NCBI RefSeq assembly: GCF_032248455.1 | Contig: NZ_JAVTTP010000001.1 | Location: 1,734,501-1,798,500, forward strand | Length of the DNA stretch: 64,000 nt | DNA from: Pricia mediterranea | GTDB lineage: Bacteria; Bacteroidota; Bacteroidia; Flavobacteriales; Flavobacteriaceae | Direction: 5' to 3' | Shown: in pieces, positions 42,852 to 52,373 of the stretch | Layout: each line of letters begins with the position of its first letter | How positions within the stretch are numbered: position 1 is the stretch's first letter | Translations under genes and position numbers: made by a program | The notes under the pieces: generated by a model | The model's database searches: none | What the model saw: the letters and a program-made list of their open reading frames with translations, nothing else | What the model was told of the DNA's origin: nothing

Positions 42852-45269
42852 TCATTCCGTCCGTAAACTCTTCAACGGCTGTGTCATGGCCGCACTGATG
42901 GATTGATAGCTTATTGTCAATAGGGCGATGACCAAGGCGATTGCCCCTGCGGCCAAGAAGGTTTCCCAACCGATATTGATCCGGTAGGCAAAATCCTCTA
43001 GCCAACGGTTCATCATATACCAGCCTATGGGGACGGCGATGACTATGGAAACCAAGATCAACTTCATAAAGTCCAGGGTCAGTAATTTGTATATGCTCTT
43101 GAAGGGCGCGCCCAGAACGATTCGGATGCTGATTTCCTTTTTACGCTGCTCCACCATAAAAGCGGAAAGTGCGAAAAGGCCCAAACAGGCCACGAAGATG
43201 GCGAACAGGGCAAAGCTGTTGAAAATTTTGCCAATACGTTGCACATCTTCGTGCATTTGGGCGAATTTTTGATTCAAAAAAGTATAGCTCAGGGCTTGAA
43301 TGGGTACGTTGCGGTCCCAAACGGCGCCTATGGAGGCCAGGGACTCATTAATGTCTTCGGAACGGATTTTTACGGCGACCGTACCTATATCGTTTCCAAG
43401 GGTAAAGGCCAATGCCGTAATATTTTCTTTCAAGGATTTGAAATGAAAATCTTCAACAACCCCAACGACGGTCCATTGTTGGAAATTATTATCAAGTTGT
43501 TTTCCAATAGGGTTATCAAGTCCGAGGTCCGAAGCCATTTTTTGATTGATGATGATGGAATTGACCGAATCGGAAGCAAATTCCCTTGAGAAATCGCGAC
43601 CTTCTACGACTTGGATTCCTAAGGTTTTGATGTAATCGTAATCTACGCGCCAAGTTTGGCTCAAGACCCCTCCGCTTTCCGCCGCTTCGTCCAAACTTTT
43701 AAAAGTGGTCTGATTTCGTTTGGAACCTTCCACCGGTAAATAATCGCTTCGTGAGACTTTGGTTACTTGGGACAACTGTAAGAGCTGATCTTTAAAGTTA
43801 TCCGCCTTGTTTCCCAAAACATTCGCACCTTCCAAAATCACGACCAGTTCTTTCTCGTATCCCAGTTCCTTTTTAAGGATAAAGTCCATCTGCTTATAAA
43901 TTATAAGCGTTCCGATAATTAGAACGACGGATGTTGTGAACTGAAAAACGACCAGTCCACTTCGCAACTTTCCACTTTTTCCCCCTGTGCTTAGCCGTCC
44001 CTTTAAAACATTGACCGGGCGAAAGGCGGAGAGGTAGAATGCCGGGTAGAGACCGGCTATGATTCCGATGACCAAAGCGGAAAGCAAGATGATGGGCAGA
44101 AACCACAGCGCCGTAAAAGGTATCGTGATGGATTTTTCGGCCATGGAATTAAAGAAGGGAAGCAGCAGCCATGCTGTCAATACTCCTAATACGAAGGAAA
44201 TAAGGCTGAACACAACCGACTCCGTAAGAAACTGGGCGACAAGATTGCTCTTAAAGGCACCGACTGTCTTACGGAGCCCGACCTCTTTCGCCCGGTTCGC
44301 TGATTTAGCGGTGGACAAATTAACAAAATTGATACAGGCCAAAAGTAAAATGGACCCCGCGATAGCCGCAAAAAGCCAGACAAAACGGAGGTCTCCATGT
44401 TGCAATCCATCGGCCATAGCAACATCCGATTTTAGATGAATATCGCTTATGGGCTGCAATCGGTATTCTATCCTTTTAAGGACCTCAATAAAAGAGGCAT
44501 CCCTACCGCGTTGGATCTGGGCGGGAATCACATAGTTCTCTATAATCGAATGCATTTTGTTCTGAAGCTCTTTCACATTGCTTTTTTCATCCAACAGTAC
44601 ATAGGTAAAATAGTTCTGTGAGGTCCAGCTCATATTGGTATCCTCGATGGGCAGCAAAAAATCAAAGTCAAGGTGGGCATTGGTCGGAAAATCGGGCATT
44701 ACCCCTGATACGGTATAGGGCCTGGAGGTATTATCGTCCAAAATCAAGGTTTTTCCCAAGGCATCTCCGTTGGGGAAATATTTTGCCGCCTTAGATTCTG
44801 AAATGACCATGTTTCCCGGTCCGGTCAGTGCATCTTCGGTATTGCCTTGTACCAGCGGAATTTCCAATAATTCAAATACACTTTGGTCGCCATATAAAAA
44901 TCCTTCTTCAAAAACGTTTTGGGATTCGCCGCTCGGCCGAAAGACCCTTTTGCCGCCCGAGGAAAGTGCGGAACCGAATATTTTACCCGCCTTCTCGATT
45001 TCCGGGAAATCCGCTTCCAAGGTTTCGGCAAAAGGCAAAGGGAAATGGGTACTTTTTTTCATCTCCCCATGTATTTCGGCCTCCAGTACAACCCTGTAAA
45101 GACGTTCGGAATTGGCGTAGTGTTCATCGTAGCTCAATTCATCCTTTATGAACAGCGCAATCAGCAAACAAGCGGCTATTCCTACGGCGAAGCCCCCGAT
45201 TTTTATAAAAGTGAACAGCTTCTCTTTTTTGATGCTTCTCCAGGCGATTTTAAGGTGGTTTTTGAACAT
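42852..45269 (-). CDS. FtsX/MacB-type ABC permease, paralogue 3
   Basis: The 805-residue copy starts MFKNHLKIAWRSIKKEKLFT and ends QPLKSLRTE. Its second coupling segment differs most from the array consensus: QRKKEISIRIVLGAPFKS, with Ile where the others have the GIRK/GVRK lysine. The first is RAKEVGLRKTVGAFKSN. It also has a markedly charged first periplasmic domain (KKSTHFPLPFAETLEADFPE). Such divergence suggests a distinct partner or substrate. It is preceded on its strand by the palindrome copy at 45298-45328 and followed after 56 bases by paralogue 4. Confidence 0.9.
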   Translation of the reverse strand: MFKNHLKIAWRSIKKEKLFTFIKIGGFAVGIAACLLIALFIKDELSYDEHYANSERLYRVVLEAEIHGEMKKSTHFPLPFAETLEADFPEIEKAGKIFGSALSSGGKRVFRPSGESQNVFEEGFLYGDQSVFELLEIPLVQGNTEDALTGPGNMVISESKAAKYFPNGDALGKTLILDDNTSRPYTVSGVMPDFPTNAHLDFDFLLPIEDTNMSWTSQNYFTYVLLDEKSNVKELQNKMHSIIENYVIPAQIQRGRDASFIEVLKRIEYRLQPISDIHLKSDVAMADGLQHGDLRFVWLFAAIAGSILLLACINFVNLSTAKSANRAKEVGLRKTVGAFKSNLVAQFLTESVVFSLISFVLGVLTAWLLLPFFNSMAEKSITIPFTALWFLPIILLSALVIGIIAGLYPAFYLSAFRPVNVLKGRLSTGGKSGKLRSGLVVFQFTTSVVLIIGTLIIYKQMDFILKKELGYEKELVVILEGANVLGNKADNFKDQLLQLSQVTKVSRSDYLPVEGSKRNQTTFKSLDEAAESGGVLSQTWRVDYDYIKTLGIQVVEGRDFSREFASDSVNSIIINQKMASDLGLDNPIGKQLDNNFQQWTVVGVVEDFHFKSLKENITALAFTLGNDIGTVAVKIRSEDINESLASIGAVWDRNVPIQALSYTFLNQKFAQMHEDVQRIGKIFNSFALFAIFVACLGLFALSAFMVEQRKKEISIRIVLGAPFKSIYKLLTLDFMKLILVSIVIAVPIGWYMMNRWLEDFAYRINIGWETFLAAGAIALVIALLTISYQSISAAMTQPLKSLRTE

Positions 45270-45297
45270 GGTTCTTGTTTTTGTGAGCCCTCAATGA

Positions 45298-45328
45298 GAC
45301 CCCAAAGATTTTGAAAACCTTCGGGGTC
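45298..45328. repeat. 31-bp palindrome (copy 2, two mismatches)
   Basis: Same arms and centre as the copy at 37733-37763, with one substitution in each arm. It lies between paralogue 2 and paralogue 3 at the matching position relative to the upstream permease stop and the GTTTTTGTGAG leader of the downstream gene, so it was probably copied with the gene boundary. Confidence 0.8.
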
Positions 45329-45343
45329 TTTCTTCTTGTTTTT

Positions 45344-47701
45344 TTATTCGGTTCGCAAACTCTTCACCGGGTTCGCCACTGCGGCCTTTACCGCCTGGAA
45401 GCTTACCGTCAATAGTGCAATGCAGATAGCAGCGATACCGGCAAGGGCAAATACCCACCAGTCAATTTCGATGCGATAGGCGAAACTTTCCAGCCAGTTT
45501 TGCATAAACCACCATGCTATCGGCGTTGCAATCAGAAGTGCGATGATGACCAAGCGCAAAAAATCCTTGGATAACAATCGAACGATTCCAGAGACGCTCG
45601 ACCCCAATACCTTTCGTACGCCAATTTCCTTTTTACGCTGTTCTGCGGTGTATGCAGCGAGTCCGAATAGTCCCAAACAGGAAATGATGATGGCAATCAA
45701 GGCGAATATTTTCGAAAGACTTCCGACAAGCTTTTCACTTTTAAACCTGGCATCGAAAGCCTGGTCAACGAATTGGTATTCGAATGGAAAAGCGGGGTTG
45801 TGTTTCTTCATTACACTTTCCATCGTCGCAAGGGTTTCTGACAAAGCCATATCGGGCTTGGTTCTCACATAAAGAAATCGTGCATCGTCATGATAGTTGA
45901 AAAACATGACAGGGTCGCTCGTTCCGTACATATCCCCGTACAGATAGTCTTTAACTACGCCTATTACGGTAAACGCGTCATCATCACGCCTTACGGTTTT
46001 ACCTAAAGCACTTCCCTCGCCCATCAATTTGGCAAAGGTCTCGGTGATCAGAATATTATTATTGGCGTTGTCGATATCGTCGCCAAAGCCCCTACCTTCG
46101 ATAATTTTCATGCCGGCAGTTTCAAAAAAGCCGGAGCTGATTTCCCTAAAAGAAATCAGAACATCTTCGGTGTCCGTCCCACCAGGCCACTGGAAACCTG
46201 AACCGTTGTTTCCTCCAGAAAGGACTTGGGAATTGACCAATCCAATATTTTCGATCCTTCCGGATGCGATCATATCCTGTTGAATGGGATCGAAATTTTT
46301 TATGACGTCCCCGTTTACGGGAAGCCTAATCAAATTTTCTTTCTCAAATCCCAAATCACGATTCTTCACGTGATTCACCTGTTGGTAAACGATAATTGTG
46401 CTGATGATAAATACAATGGAGACCGTAAACTGGGTAATTACCAATCCCTTACGAATTCTTGATGCACTACCCTCCGTACTGCGCACTCCTTTGAGCACTG
46501 CTATAGGCTTAAATGAGGATAGATAGAACGCGGGATACCATCCTGCCAAAACGCCACAAATCAGGGTTATCCCCAGAAGGCAGAGTAAATGGGTAATCTC
46601 GAAAAGTCGAAGTTCCAACTGTTTTTCGATAAGGAGGTTGAATTGAGGGATCAGAATCAATAAAAAGAGGATGCTTACCGCAGCCGCAAAAGTTGCCGTT
46701 ATTAACGCTTCAGCCATAAATTGGGAAATCAAGGTCCCTTTACCGGAGCCCAAGACTTTGCGAACGCCCACTTCGTTGGCCCTTTTTTCGCTCCTTGCCG
46801 TGGACAGGTTCATAAAATTGATACAGGCAATCAAGAGGATGATAATGGCGATCAAAGCAAACAACCGCACATAAACAATCTGACCACCCACCTGCTTCCC
46901 GCCTTCAAAATTGGAACGCAAATACCAATCCTTCATCGGATGAAGGAAGGCGATGGTCTCATCATCCCCGGTCTTGGCGGGAAGAATTTCGCGTACTTTG
47001 GCATCGACGGCCTCAAAATCAGCTTCCGGGGATAGTTCGACGAACGTATCCGAAAAGTTATTTCCGTATTCGGTCATCCATGGCCTATCAGCTACAAGTA
47101 TTTCGAACGGGGCCACCCAATCGAAACTATAGCTGACATTGGTCGGTAAGTTTTCAAAAACGCCGGTAATGATAAAGTTGTTCTCGTTGTTCACTCGAAC
47201 TATTTTGTCAAGAACCGATGTGCCTTCCCCATAAAGACTGTTGGCGGTTTCCTCGGAAATGATAATGCCGTTAGGTTTGTTGAAGGCGTACTCGAGACGG
47301 CCTTCCACCATGGTAAGCCCGAACATATCCAGAAAATCGGAATCTGCGAACCGTCCATATCTATTGATGGAATTGTTTCCTACCTCAAAAAGAAGGTCTT
47401 CCGCCATCGTGCGCGCACTCCCTACTATTCCGGGTATCTCATCCTTCATTACTTTTGCCAACGGGCCTGGAGTAGCCTGATAAAAAGTACGCCATTCCCC
47501 TTCATAGAGTTGGTTGGTGGGAACATAATATACCTGATCCGGTTTCGGAAAACTACTATCAAAACTCAGTTCGTCCTCCACCCAAAGCAGAATAAGACTG
47601 GCACAGGTAATGCCGATGGCCAATCCGAAAATATTGAGGGCACTGTAGCCTTTGTTTTTCCAAAGGCTTCTCCAAGCGATTTTTAAATAGTTTTTGTACA
47701 T
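45344..47701 (-). CDS. FtsX/MacB-type ABC permease, paralogue 2
   Basis: The 785-residue copy starts at MYKNYLKIAWRSLWKNKGYS (ATG at 47701). A nine-residue upstream extension (MSLIRTAST) in the same frame is a less likely start. It ends NPVKSLRTE, and its coupling segments are RANEVGVRKVLGSGKGT and QRKKEIGVRKVLGSSVSG. The first periplasmic domain carries a DELSFDSSFPKPDQVYYVPT segment. It follows paralogue 1 after 34 bases, so the pair is almost certainly on one message. Downstream is the palindrome copy 2. Confidence 0.9.
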   Translation of the reverse strand: MYKNYLKIAWRSLWKNKGYSALNIFGLAIGITCASLILLWVEDELSFDSSFPKPDQVYYVPTNQLYEGEWRTFYQATPGPLAKVMKDEIPGIVGSARTMAEDLLFEVGNNSINRYGRFADSDFLDMFGLTMVEGRLEYAFNKPNGIIISEETANSLYGEGTSVLDKIVRVNNENNFIITGVFENLPTNVSYSFDWVAPFEILVADRPWMTEYGNNFSDTFVELSPEADFEAVDAKVREILPAKTGDDETIAFLHPMKDWYLRSNFEGGKQVGGQIVYVRLFALIAIIILLIACINFMNLSTARSEKRANEVGVRKVLGSGKGTLISQFMAEALITATFAAAVSILFLLILIPQFNLLIEKQLELRLFEITHLLCLLGITLICGVLAGWYPAFYLSSFKPIAVLKGVRSTEGSASRIRKGLVITQFTVSIVFIISTIIVYQQVNHVKNRDLGFEKENLIRLPVNGDVIKNFDPIQQDMIASGRIENIGLVNSQVLSGGNNGSGFQWPGGTDTEDVLISFREISSGFFETAGMKIIEGRGFGDDIDNANNNILITETFAKLMGEGSALGKTVRRDDDAFTVIGVVKDYLYGDMYGTSDPVMFFNYHDDARFLYVRTKPDMALSETLATMESVMKKHNPAFPFEYQFVDQAFDARFKSEKLVGSLSKIFALIAIIISCLGLFGLAAYTAEQRKKEIGVRKVLGSSVSGIVRLLSKDFLRLVIIALLIATPIAWWFMQNWLESFAYRIEIDWWVFALAGIAAICIALLTVSFQAVKAAVANPVKSLRTE

Positions 47702-47735
47702 AGTACTCGCTGTTCTGATTAATGACAATAATAAG

Positions 47736-50135
47736 TCACTCCGTCCGTAAACTATTTACGGGATTCTGCCGTGCAGCCTTGAGAGCCTGAAAACTGACTG
47801 TCAACAAGGTAATCGCAATGGCGCCGAATACGGCCAAGGCGAAAATCCACCATTTGAGGATGACCCGGTACGGGTATTCCTGAAGCCACCCGTTCATGAC
47901 GTAATAGGCGACAGGTATGGCGATGAAGCATGAGATGATGACCAATTTCAAAAAGTCTTTGGAGAGCATGTTCCAGATGTTAAGTACCGAGGCCCCCAAT
48001 ACCTTCCGAACACCGATCTCTTTGGTGCGGCGTTCGGCCACGAAAGAGGTCAGTCCGAAAAGGCCTAAACAACTGATAAAAATGGCCAAGGCGGTAAATA
48101 TTGCGGCCAAGCTTCCTATTCGCTCTTCCGATGCGAATTTTTCCCCGTATTCCTCATCGACGAACTGGTAGTCGAAGGGGATGGCGGGAAAATGCTCCTT
48201 AAAGACCTGCTCGACCACAGCGAGGTTCTCGCTGGCACTCCGGGCAGGATTCAGCCTAAGGTTATAATAGCTGAAATTGTCGTTCCGGTCGTAAACGTAC
48301 ATGGCTTGCTTAACGGGTTCGTAAGGAGATTGTGCGACCATGTCCTCCACGACCCCGATAATTTTCAGGGGCGGACCGGGGTCTTCCTCATCATCGTCGC
48401 GCAACAGCATCCCGACGGGATCGGTAACCCCCAGATACGTCTTTGCAGTTTCGTTGATGAGTACGGCCAGTGAATCGGAGGCGAACTCCCGGGAGAAGTC
48501 CCTTCCCTCTATAATCTTAAGGTTCAGCGATTTGGCATACTCCGGGGATACCTCCGTCCATGCCAGGTCTTCCTGAAATCCCTCGGGCTTTCCTTCCCAG
48601 GTGTAGCCGCTTCGGTTCGACCAAATCTGGGTGGTGGGGCTGCTCGAGGTCGACATCTCGACGACTGCCCCGGATTTGAGGAACTGCTCCCGCATCAGAT
48701 CGGTCTTTCCGCTGAAGTCCTTACTGAAGGTCGGTATCTGTACCAGCCCTTCCTTATCATATCCCACCGGCCTGTTCTTGGCATGGTTAATCTGTTGCAT
48801 CACTATGACGGTACCGATGATAAAGGCCACGGAAACGGTAAACTGGAGCACTACCAGTATTTTTCGCGGTAAGCCGGAATAACTGCCCGCTTGAAAGGTG
48901 CCCTTTAAGACGTCGGCCGGCCGGAAGGACGAGAGGTACAGGGCGGGATAACTGCCTGCCAACAATGACGTGCATACGATCAATACTATGGATATGGCCC
49001 AAAAGATCCAGTTTTCATAGGGAAATACAATCTCCTTTCGAGCCAGTTCGTTGAAACCGTTCAAGAAGAGCAGCACGATGGCCAGGGCAAGGGCATAGGC
49101 CAAAAGCACCACCAAGAAGGATTCGCCCATGAACTGATAGATCAATTGTCCTTTGCCGGAGCCGATGGTCTTTCGGATACCCACCTCCTTGGCCCGTCGT
49201 TCCGACCGTGCCGTACTCAGGTTCATGAAGTTGATACAGGCCAGCAAAAGAACGAAAGCTCCGATTATCCCGAACAGCCATACGTATTTGATACGTCCGC
49301 CAGTCTGTTTTCCGTTCACAAAATTGCTCCTTAAATGCCAGTCTTCCATCGGGAGCAGAAAAAGCTGTGGGTCGAATTCGGCGGTATCCTCGTTCAACTC
49401 CTTTTTGACGTTTCTGATGGTGGCCGTCACCCGGTCGATCGTAGTATTGTCCGCAATCTGTACGAACATTTGAAAGGAGTTGTTGCCCCAATTGTCCTCC
49501 GCATTTTGGATCCATTCCCGGGATGCGACATACTGTTCCCAGGGAATAATATATTCGGTGTCATGAAAGGTATTGTTAAACGGAATATCCGTATAGACAC
49601 TGGTGACCATAAGGTCATATTGGTTGGCGACCCTGACGGTTTTGCCGATCGGGTCTTCCTTGCCAAAAAGGGCATCGGCGGTAGAGGCGGAAAGCATAAT
49701 GGAATTGACTTCCCTCAGGCCGTCCCGATCGCCCTTGATGACATTCAGGTTCAAGAGTTCAGGGGCCATGTGCTGCATGTAGTTTCCCGGCCTCGAAATG
49801 CTCGTCTCTCCGAACTTTAGGTACATGTCATTGGTCCACGACGCCATCATAAGATGTTCAAAGTTATCGGCATATCCGTCTCGCAGGGCCTTTTCCAAGG
49901 GTCGGGGAATGGCGGGACCGGTGCCCACCTGTCCGTTGAAGGTCTGGGATTGGAATACCTGTGCGATTTTGTCCTTGTTCTTGAAATAGCTGTTGTGCGT
50001 CAGCTCGTCCTCGACCCATAGTCCGATCATAATGACCACCGCCATGCCCAGGGCCAATCCCCCAATATTGATGGTGGAGTAGCCTTTGTTGCGCTTTAGG
50101 TTGCGCCAGGCGATTTTTAGATAGTTTTTGAACAT
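47736..50135 (-). CDS. FtsX/MacB-type ABC permease, paralogue 1
   Basis: The 799-residue copy starts MFKNYLKIAWRNLKRNKGYS and ends NPVNSLRTE, with Asn where the other copies have Lys. Coupling segments are RRAKEVGIRKTIGSGKGQ and RRTKEIGVRKVLGASVLN. It is the first permease after the ATPase, 166 bases away. That gap contains CAGTCAGG and CCTGACCG words near 50190 and 50254 that could form a long-range stem. As the ATPase-proximal gene it is the best candidate for the main pump channel, with HlyD and TolC forming the periplasmic and outer-membrane parts. Confidence 0.92.
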   Translation of the reverse strand: MFKNYLKIAWRNLKRNKGYSTINIGGLALGMAVVIMIGLWVEDELTHNSYFKNKDKIAQVFQSQTFNGQVGTGPAIPRPLEKALRDGYADNFEHLMMASWTNDMYLKFGETSISRPGNYMQHMAPELLNLNVIKGDRDGLREVNSIMLSASTADALFGKEDPIGKTVRVANQYDLMVTSVYTDIPFNNTFHDTEYIIPWEQYVASREWIQNAEDNWGNNSFQMFVQIADNTTIDRVTATIRNVKKELNEDTAEFDPQLFLLPMEDWHLRSNFVNGKQTGGRIKYVWLFGIIGAFVLLLACINFMNLSTARSERRAKEVGIRKTIGSGKGQLIYQFMGESFLVVLLAYALALAIVLLFLNGFNELARKEIVFPYENWIFWAISIVLIVCTSLLAGSYPALYLSSFRPADVLKGTFQAGSYSGLPRKILVVLQFTVSVAFIIGTVIVMQQINHAKNRPVGYDKEGLVQIPTFSKDFSGKTDLMREQFLKSGAVVEMSTSSSPTTQIWSNRSGYTWEGKPEGFQEDLAWTEVSPEYAKSLNLKIIEGRDFSREFASDSLAVLINETAKTYLGVTDPVGMLLRDDDEEDPGPPLKIIGVVEDMVAQSPYEPVKQAMYVYDRNDNFSYYNLRLNPARSASENLAVVEQVFKEHFPAIPFDYQFVDEEYGEKFASEERIGSLAAIFTALAIFISCLGLFGLTSFVAERRTKEIGVRKVLGASVLNIWNMLSKDFLKLVIISCFIAIPVAYYVMNGWLQEYPYRVILKWWIFALAVFGAIAITLLTVSFQALKAARQNPVNSLRTE

Positions 50136-50301
50136 TGATCTCTGTTATTATAAACATTAATTATTCCCTGCATTTGTCGGACCAGTCAGGTTTTCCCATT
50201 TCAGGTTATATCGTTTTTACACGGCCGGTGATGAATCGGCCTATCGATACCTGACCGTTTTGTTTCTTGATTGATGAATAAACTCCCCCTGCCCGCAACT
50301 C

Positions 50302-51000
50302 TCACACCCGTGCCTCCAACGCCCGATTATGGCTCTCCGTAACGATCTGCCCGTCGAACAGATTCACGACCCGGTGCGCGAAATGCGAATCGTGGTCACT
50401 GTGGGTTACCATGACGATGGTGGTGCCTTCTTGATTGAGCTCGGTGAGCAGGTTCATGACTTCGAGTCCGTTTTTGGAGTCGAGGTTACCGGTGGGCTCA
50501 TCCGCCAGAATCAGTTTGGGGTTCGTGACCACGGCCCTCGCTATGGCGACACGTTGCTGTTGCCCGCCGGACAATTGGTGCGGGAAATGCTTGGCGCGGT
50601 GGGCGATTTTCATCCGCTCCAACACCTTCATTACTTTTTCCCGGCGGCTGCTTTTGCTTTCTTTCAAATAGATGAGCGGCAGCTCTACGTTTTCGAAAAC
50701 GGTCAGCTCATCGATCAGGTTAAAGCTCTGAAAGACAAAACCGAGATTCCCTTTCCGGAGTTGGGTGCGCTGGCTTTCCTTGAGTCCCGCCACCTCATGA
50801 CCGGCGAATTGGTAACTGCCCTCGGTAGGGTTGTCCAACATACCGATGATGTTGAGCAAAGTGGACTTACCACAGCCCGAAGGGCCCATAATTCCGACGA
50901 ACTCGCCGTCTTCTACCTTAAGGTTTACCTTATGGAGGGCCAAGGTCTCGACTTCCTCCGTTCGGAAGCTTTTTTTTAAATTTTCGATCTGTATCATCAT
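50302..51000 (-). CDS. MacB/LolD-type ABC ATPase of the permease array
   Basis: The 232-residue ATPase has Walker [10 protein letters not shown], signature [15 protein letters not shown] and Walker [16 protein letters not shown], an intact MacB/LolD set. It lies between the HlyD-type adaptor gene and permease paralogue 1, on the same strand. It energises periplasmic transport or mechanotransmission with the permeases by ATP hydrolysis. As the only intact-looking ATPase in the array, it may serve several permeases. An ATG at 50997 is an equally plausible start two residues shorter at the N-terminus. Confidence 0.95.
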   Translation of the reverse strand: MMIQIENLKKSFRTEEVETLALHKVNLKVEDGEFVGIMGPSGCGKSTLLNIIGMLDNPTEGSYQFAGHEVAGLKESQRTQLRKGNLGFVFQSFNLIDELTVFENVELPLIYLKESKSSRREKVMKVLERMKIAHRAKHFPHQLSGGQQQRVAIARAVVTNPKLILADEPTGNLDSKNGLEVMNLLTELNQEGTTIVMVTHSDHDSHFAHRVVNLFDGQIVTESHNRALEARV

Positions 51001-51030
51001 TTTGATTGGGTTTTAACTGTTTATATTAAG

Positions 51031-51056
51031 GACATCTCGACTGCGCTCGATGTGAC
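51031..51056. repeat. TCGACTGCGCTCGA hairpin element (copy 2)
   Basis: ACATC and GATGT arms flank the TCGACTGCGCTCGA core between the ATPase and HlyD genes. Related copies lie at 20852-20871 and 57516-57540. Confidence 0.75.
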
Positions 51057-51070
51057 ATTCTACGATGTTT

Positions 51071-52321
51071 TTATTTCAAAACAATCTTCTCCGCCTCCCC
51101 AAAACTGTCGTAATTGCTCGTAATCACTTTTTCCCCGTCCTGCAAGCCTTCCAACACCTCGTAATAGCGGGAGTTCTGTTTTCCTATGCGGATGTTACGA
51201 CGTAAGGCCTCATCCCCATCGGGACCGACAACGAAAATCCACTGCCCCCCGGTGCTTTGAAAAAAGCTGCCCTTGGGAAGTAACAAGGCGTCGCTCGATT
51301 CGCCTAACCGTAATTTGATGTTATAGCTCTGCCCGGTGCGGATCGTGGAAGGTTTTTCATCCGTAAAGACCAAATCGACCTTAAACTTCCCGTTGCGTAC
51401 TTCGGGATATACCTTGCGCAGCCGTAGCGGATATTCCTCCCCATTACGGTCCAAAACAGCGGTCAGGTCCCGTACCACGCGGTCGATATAATGCTCGTCG
51501 ATGGTCGCTTCGATCTTATAATCGGTCAGTACGTTGATCTGCCCGATACGCTCGCCCTGTTGGATGCTCTGTCCGATCTCGGCATCCAAAAATCCCAATT
51601 GACCGTCCGCCGGGGCCCGGACGTTCAGGTGATCGAGACGCTGATAGACCATGCCCAAAGTTTTTTGCATCCGAGCAAGGTCGGCATCCAATCCGGTCAG
51701 CGACGTTTCCGCCAACTCCTCATCATTTTCGGTCTGAACCTTTACGATATCGTATTGCTTTTTCGAAAGCTCGTAATCTTCCTTTGATTTGAGGTATTCT
51801 TCCTTCGAAATCAATTCTTCGTCGTACAGGGCCTGGTTCTGTTCAAAATTCCGCTTTAAGCGTTGCAGCTCCGTACTGGCCGTCGCCAAAGATTTCCTGC
51901 CCTCCACCAACCGGGAGTCGAAGTTGAGCTTGGTCGAGCGCAGGTCGTTCTGTTTCAGGGCCAGATTACTCTCACTTTGCAATATTTGCTCGTATAGGTT
52001 CATATTCTCCAATTTCAGGATGATATCGCCCTTCTCGACCATAGCTCCTTCTTCGATCAGCTTGTCGGTGACGCGGCCGCCCTCATAGGCATCCATATAA
52101 ATGGTGGCGATCGGGGCCACGTTGCCGTTGATGGTAATAAAATCGTCAAATTTTCCATCGGTCACCTCTGCTATGGTCAGCTTGTCCCTTTCCGTACGGA
52201 AGGTGGAGACCGAACTCGCGAATATGAGCTGGTAACCCGCTACAAGCAGCAGTAGGCCCAAAGCGATATAGCCGTAGTGTTTTGGGCGGAGTCCTTTTTT
52301 CTTTTCTAATTGTATGTCCAT
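51071..52321 (-). CDS. HlyD/MacA-type periplasmic adaptor
   Basis: The 416-residue protein has an N-terminal membrane anchor (YGYIALGLLLLVAGYQLIF), then the lipoyl/biotinyl half (TINGNVAPIATIYMDAYEGG, VEKGDIILKLENMNLYEQ), a long coiled coil (about 115-225: LKQNDLRSTKLNFDSRLVEG, RLKRNFEQNQALYDEELISK), the returning lipoyl motif (HLNVRAPADGQLGFLD) and a beta-barrel plus membrane-proximal domain (RTGQSYNIKLRLGESSD). Such adaptors bridge an inner-membrane ABC permease to a TolC channel. It sits between the TolC-like and ATPase genes, as expected for a MacAB-TolC-like tripartite pump. Confidence 0.93.
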   Translation of the reverse strand: MDIQLEKKKGLRPKHYGYIALGLLLLVAGYQLIFASSVSTFRTERDKLTIAEVTDGKFDDFITINGNVAPIATIYMDAYEGGRVTDKLIEEGAMVEKGDIILKLENMNLYEQILQSESNLALKQNDLRSTKLNFDSRLVEGRKSLATASTELQRLKRNFEQNQALYDEELISKEEYLKSKEDYELSKKQYDIVKVQTENDEELAETSLTGLDADLARMQKTLGMVYQRLDHLNVRAPADGQLGFLDAEIGQSIQQGERIGQINVLTDYKIEATIDEHYIDRVVRDLTAVLDRNGEEYPLRLRKVYPEVRNGKFKVDLVFTDEKPSTIRTGQSYNIKLRLGESSDALLLPKGSFFQSTGGQWIFVVGPDGDEALRRNIRIGKQNSRYYEVLEGLQDGEKVITSNYDSFGEAEKIVLK

Positions 52322-52328
52322 TTTTTTT

Positions 52329-52363
52329 AGTATTGAGTACTTAGTATTTAGTACAAAGTATAT
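52329..52363. repeat. Heptad repeat AGTACTT-type, five units
   Basis: Units start at 52329, 52336, 52343, 52350 and 52357: AGTATTG, AGTACTT, AGTATTT, AGTACAA, AGTATAT. The 19 bases at 52336-52354 also occur, in inverted orientation, at 55440-55458, so the two arrays enclose the tolC and regulator genes. It lies in the 52-base gap between the HlyD start and the tolC stop. Confidence 0.8.
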
Positions 52364-52373
52364 TTTTTGGCCC

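Noticed and set aside
50136-50301. Riboswitch or attenuator between the ATPase and permease 1
   Set aside because: CAGTCAGG and CCTGACCG words could pair over a distance, but no conserved riboswitch sequence or T-run was seen.
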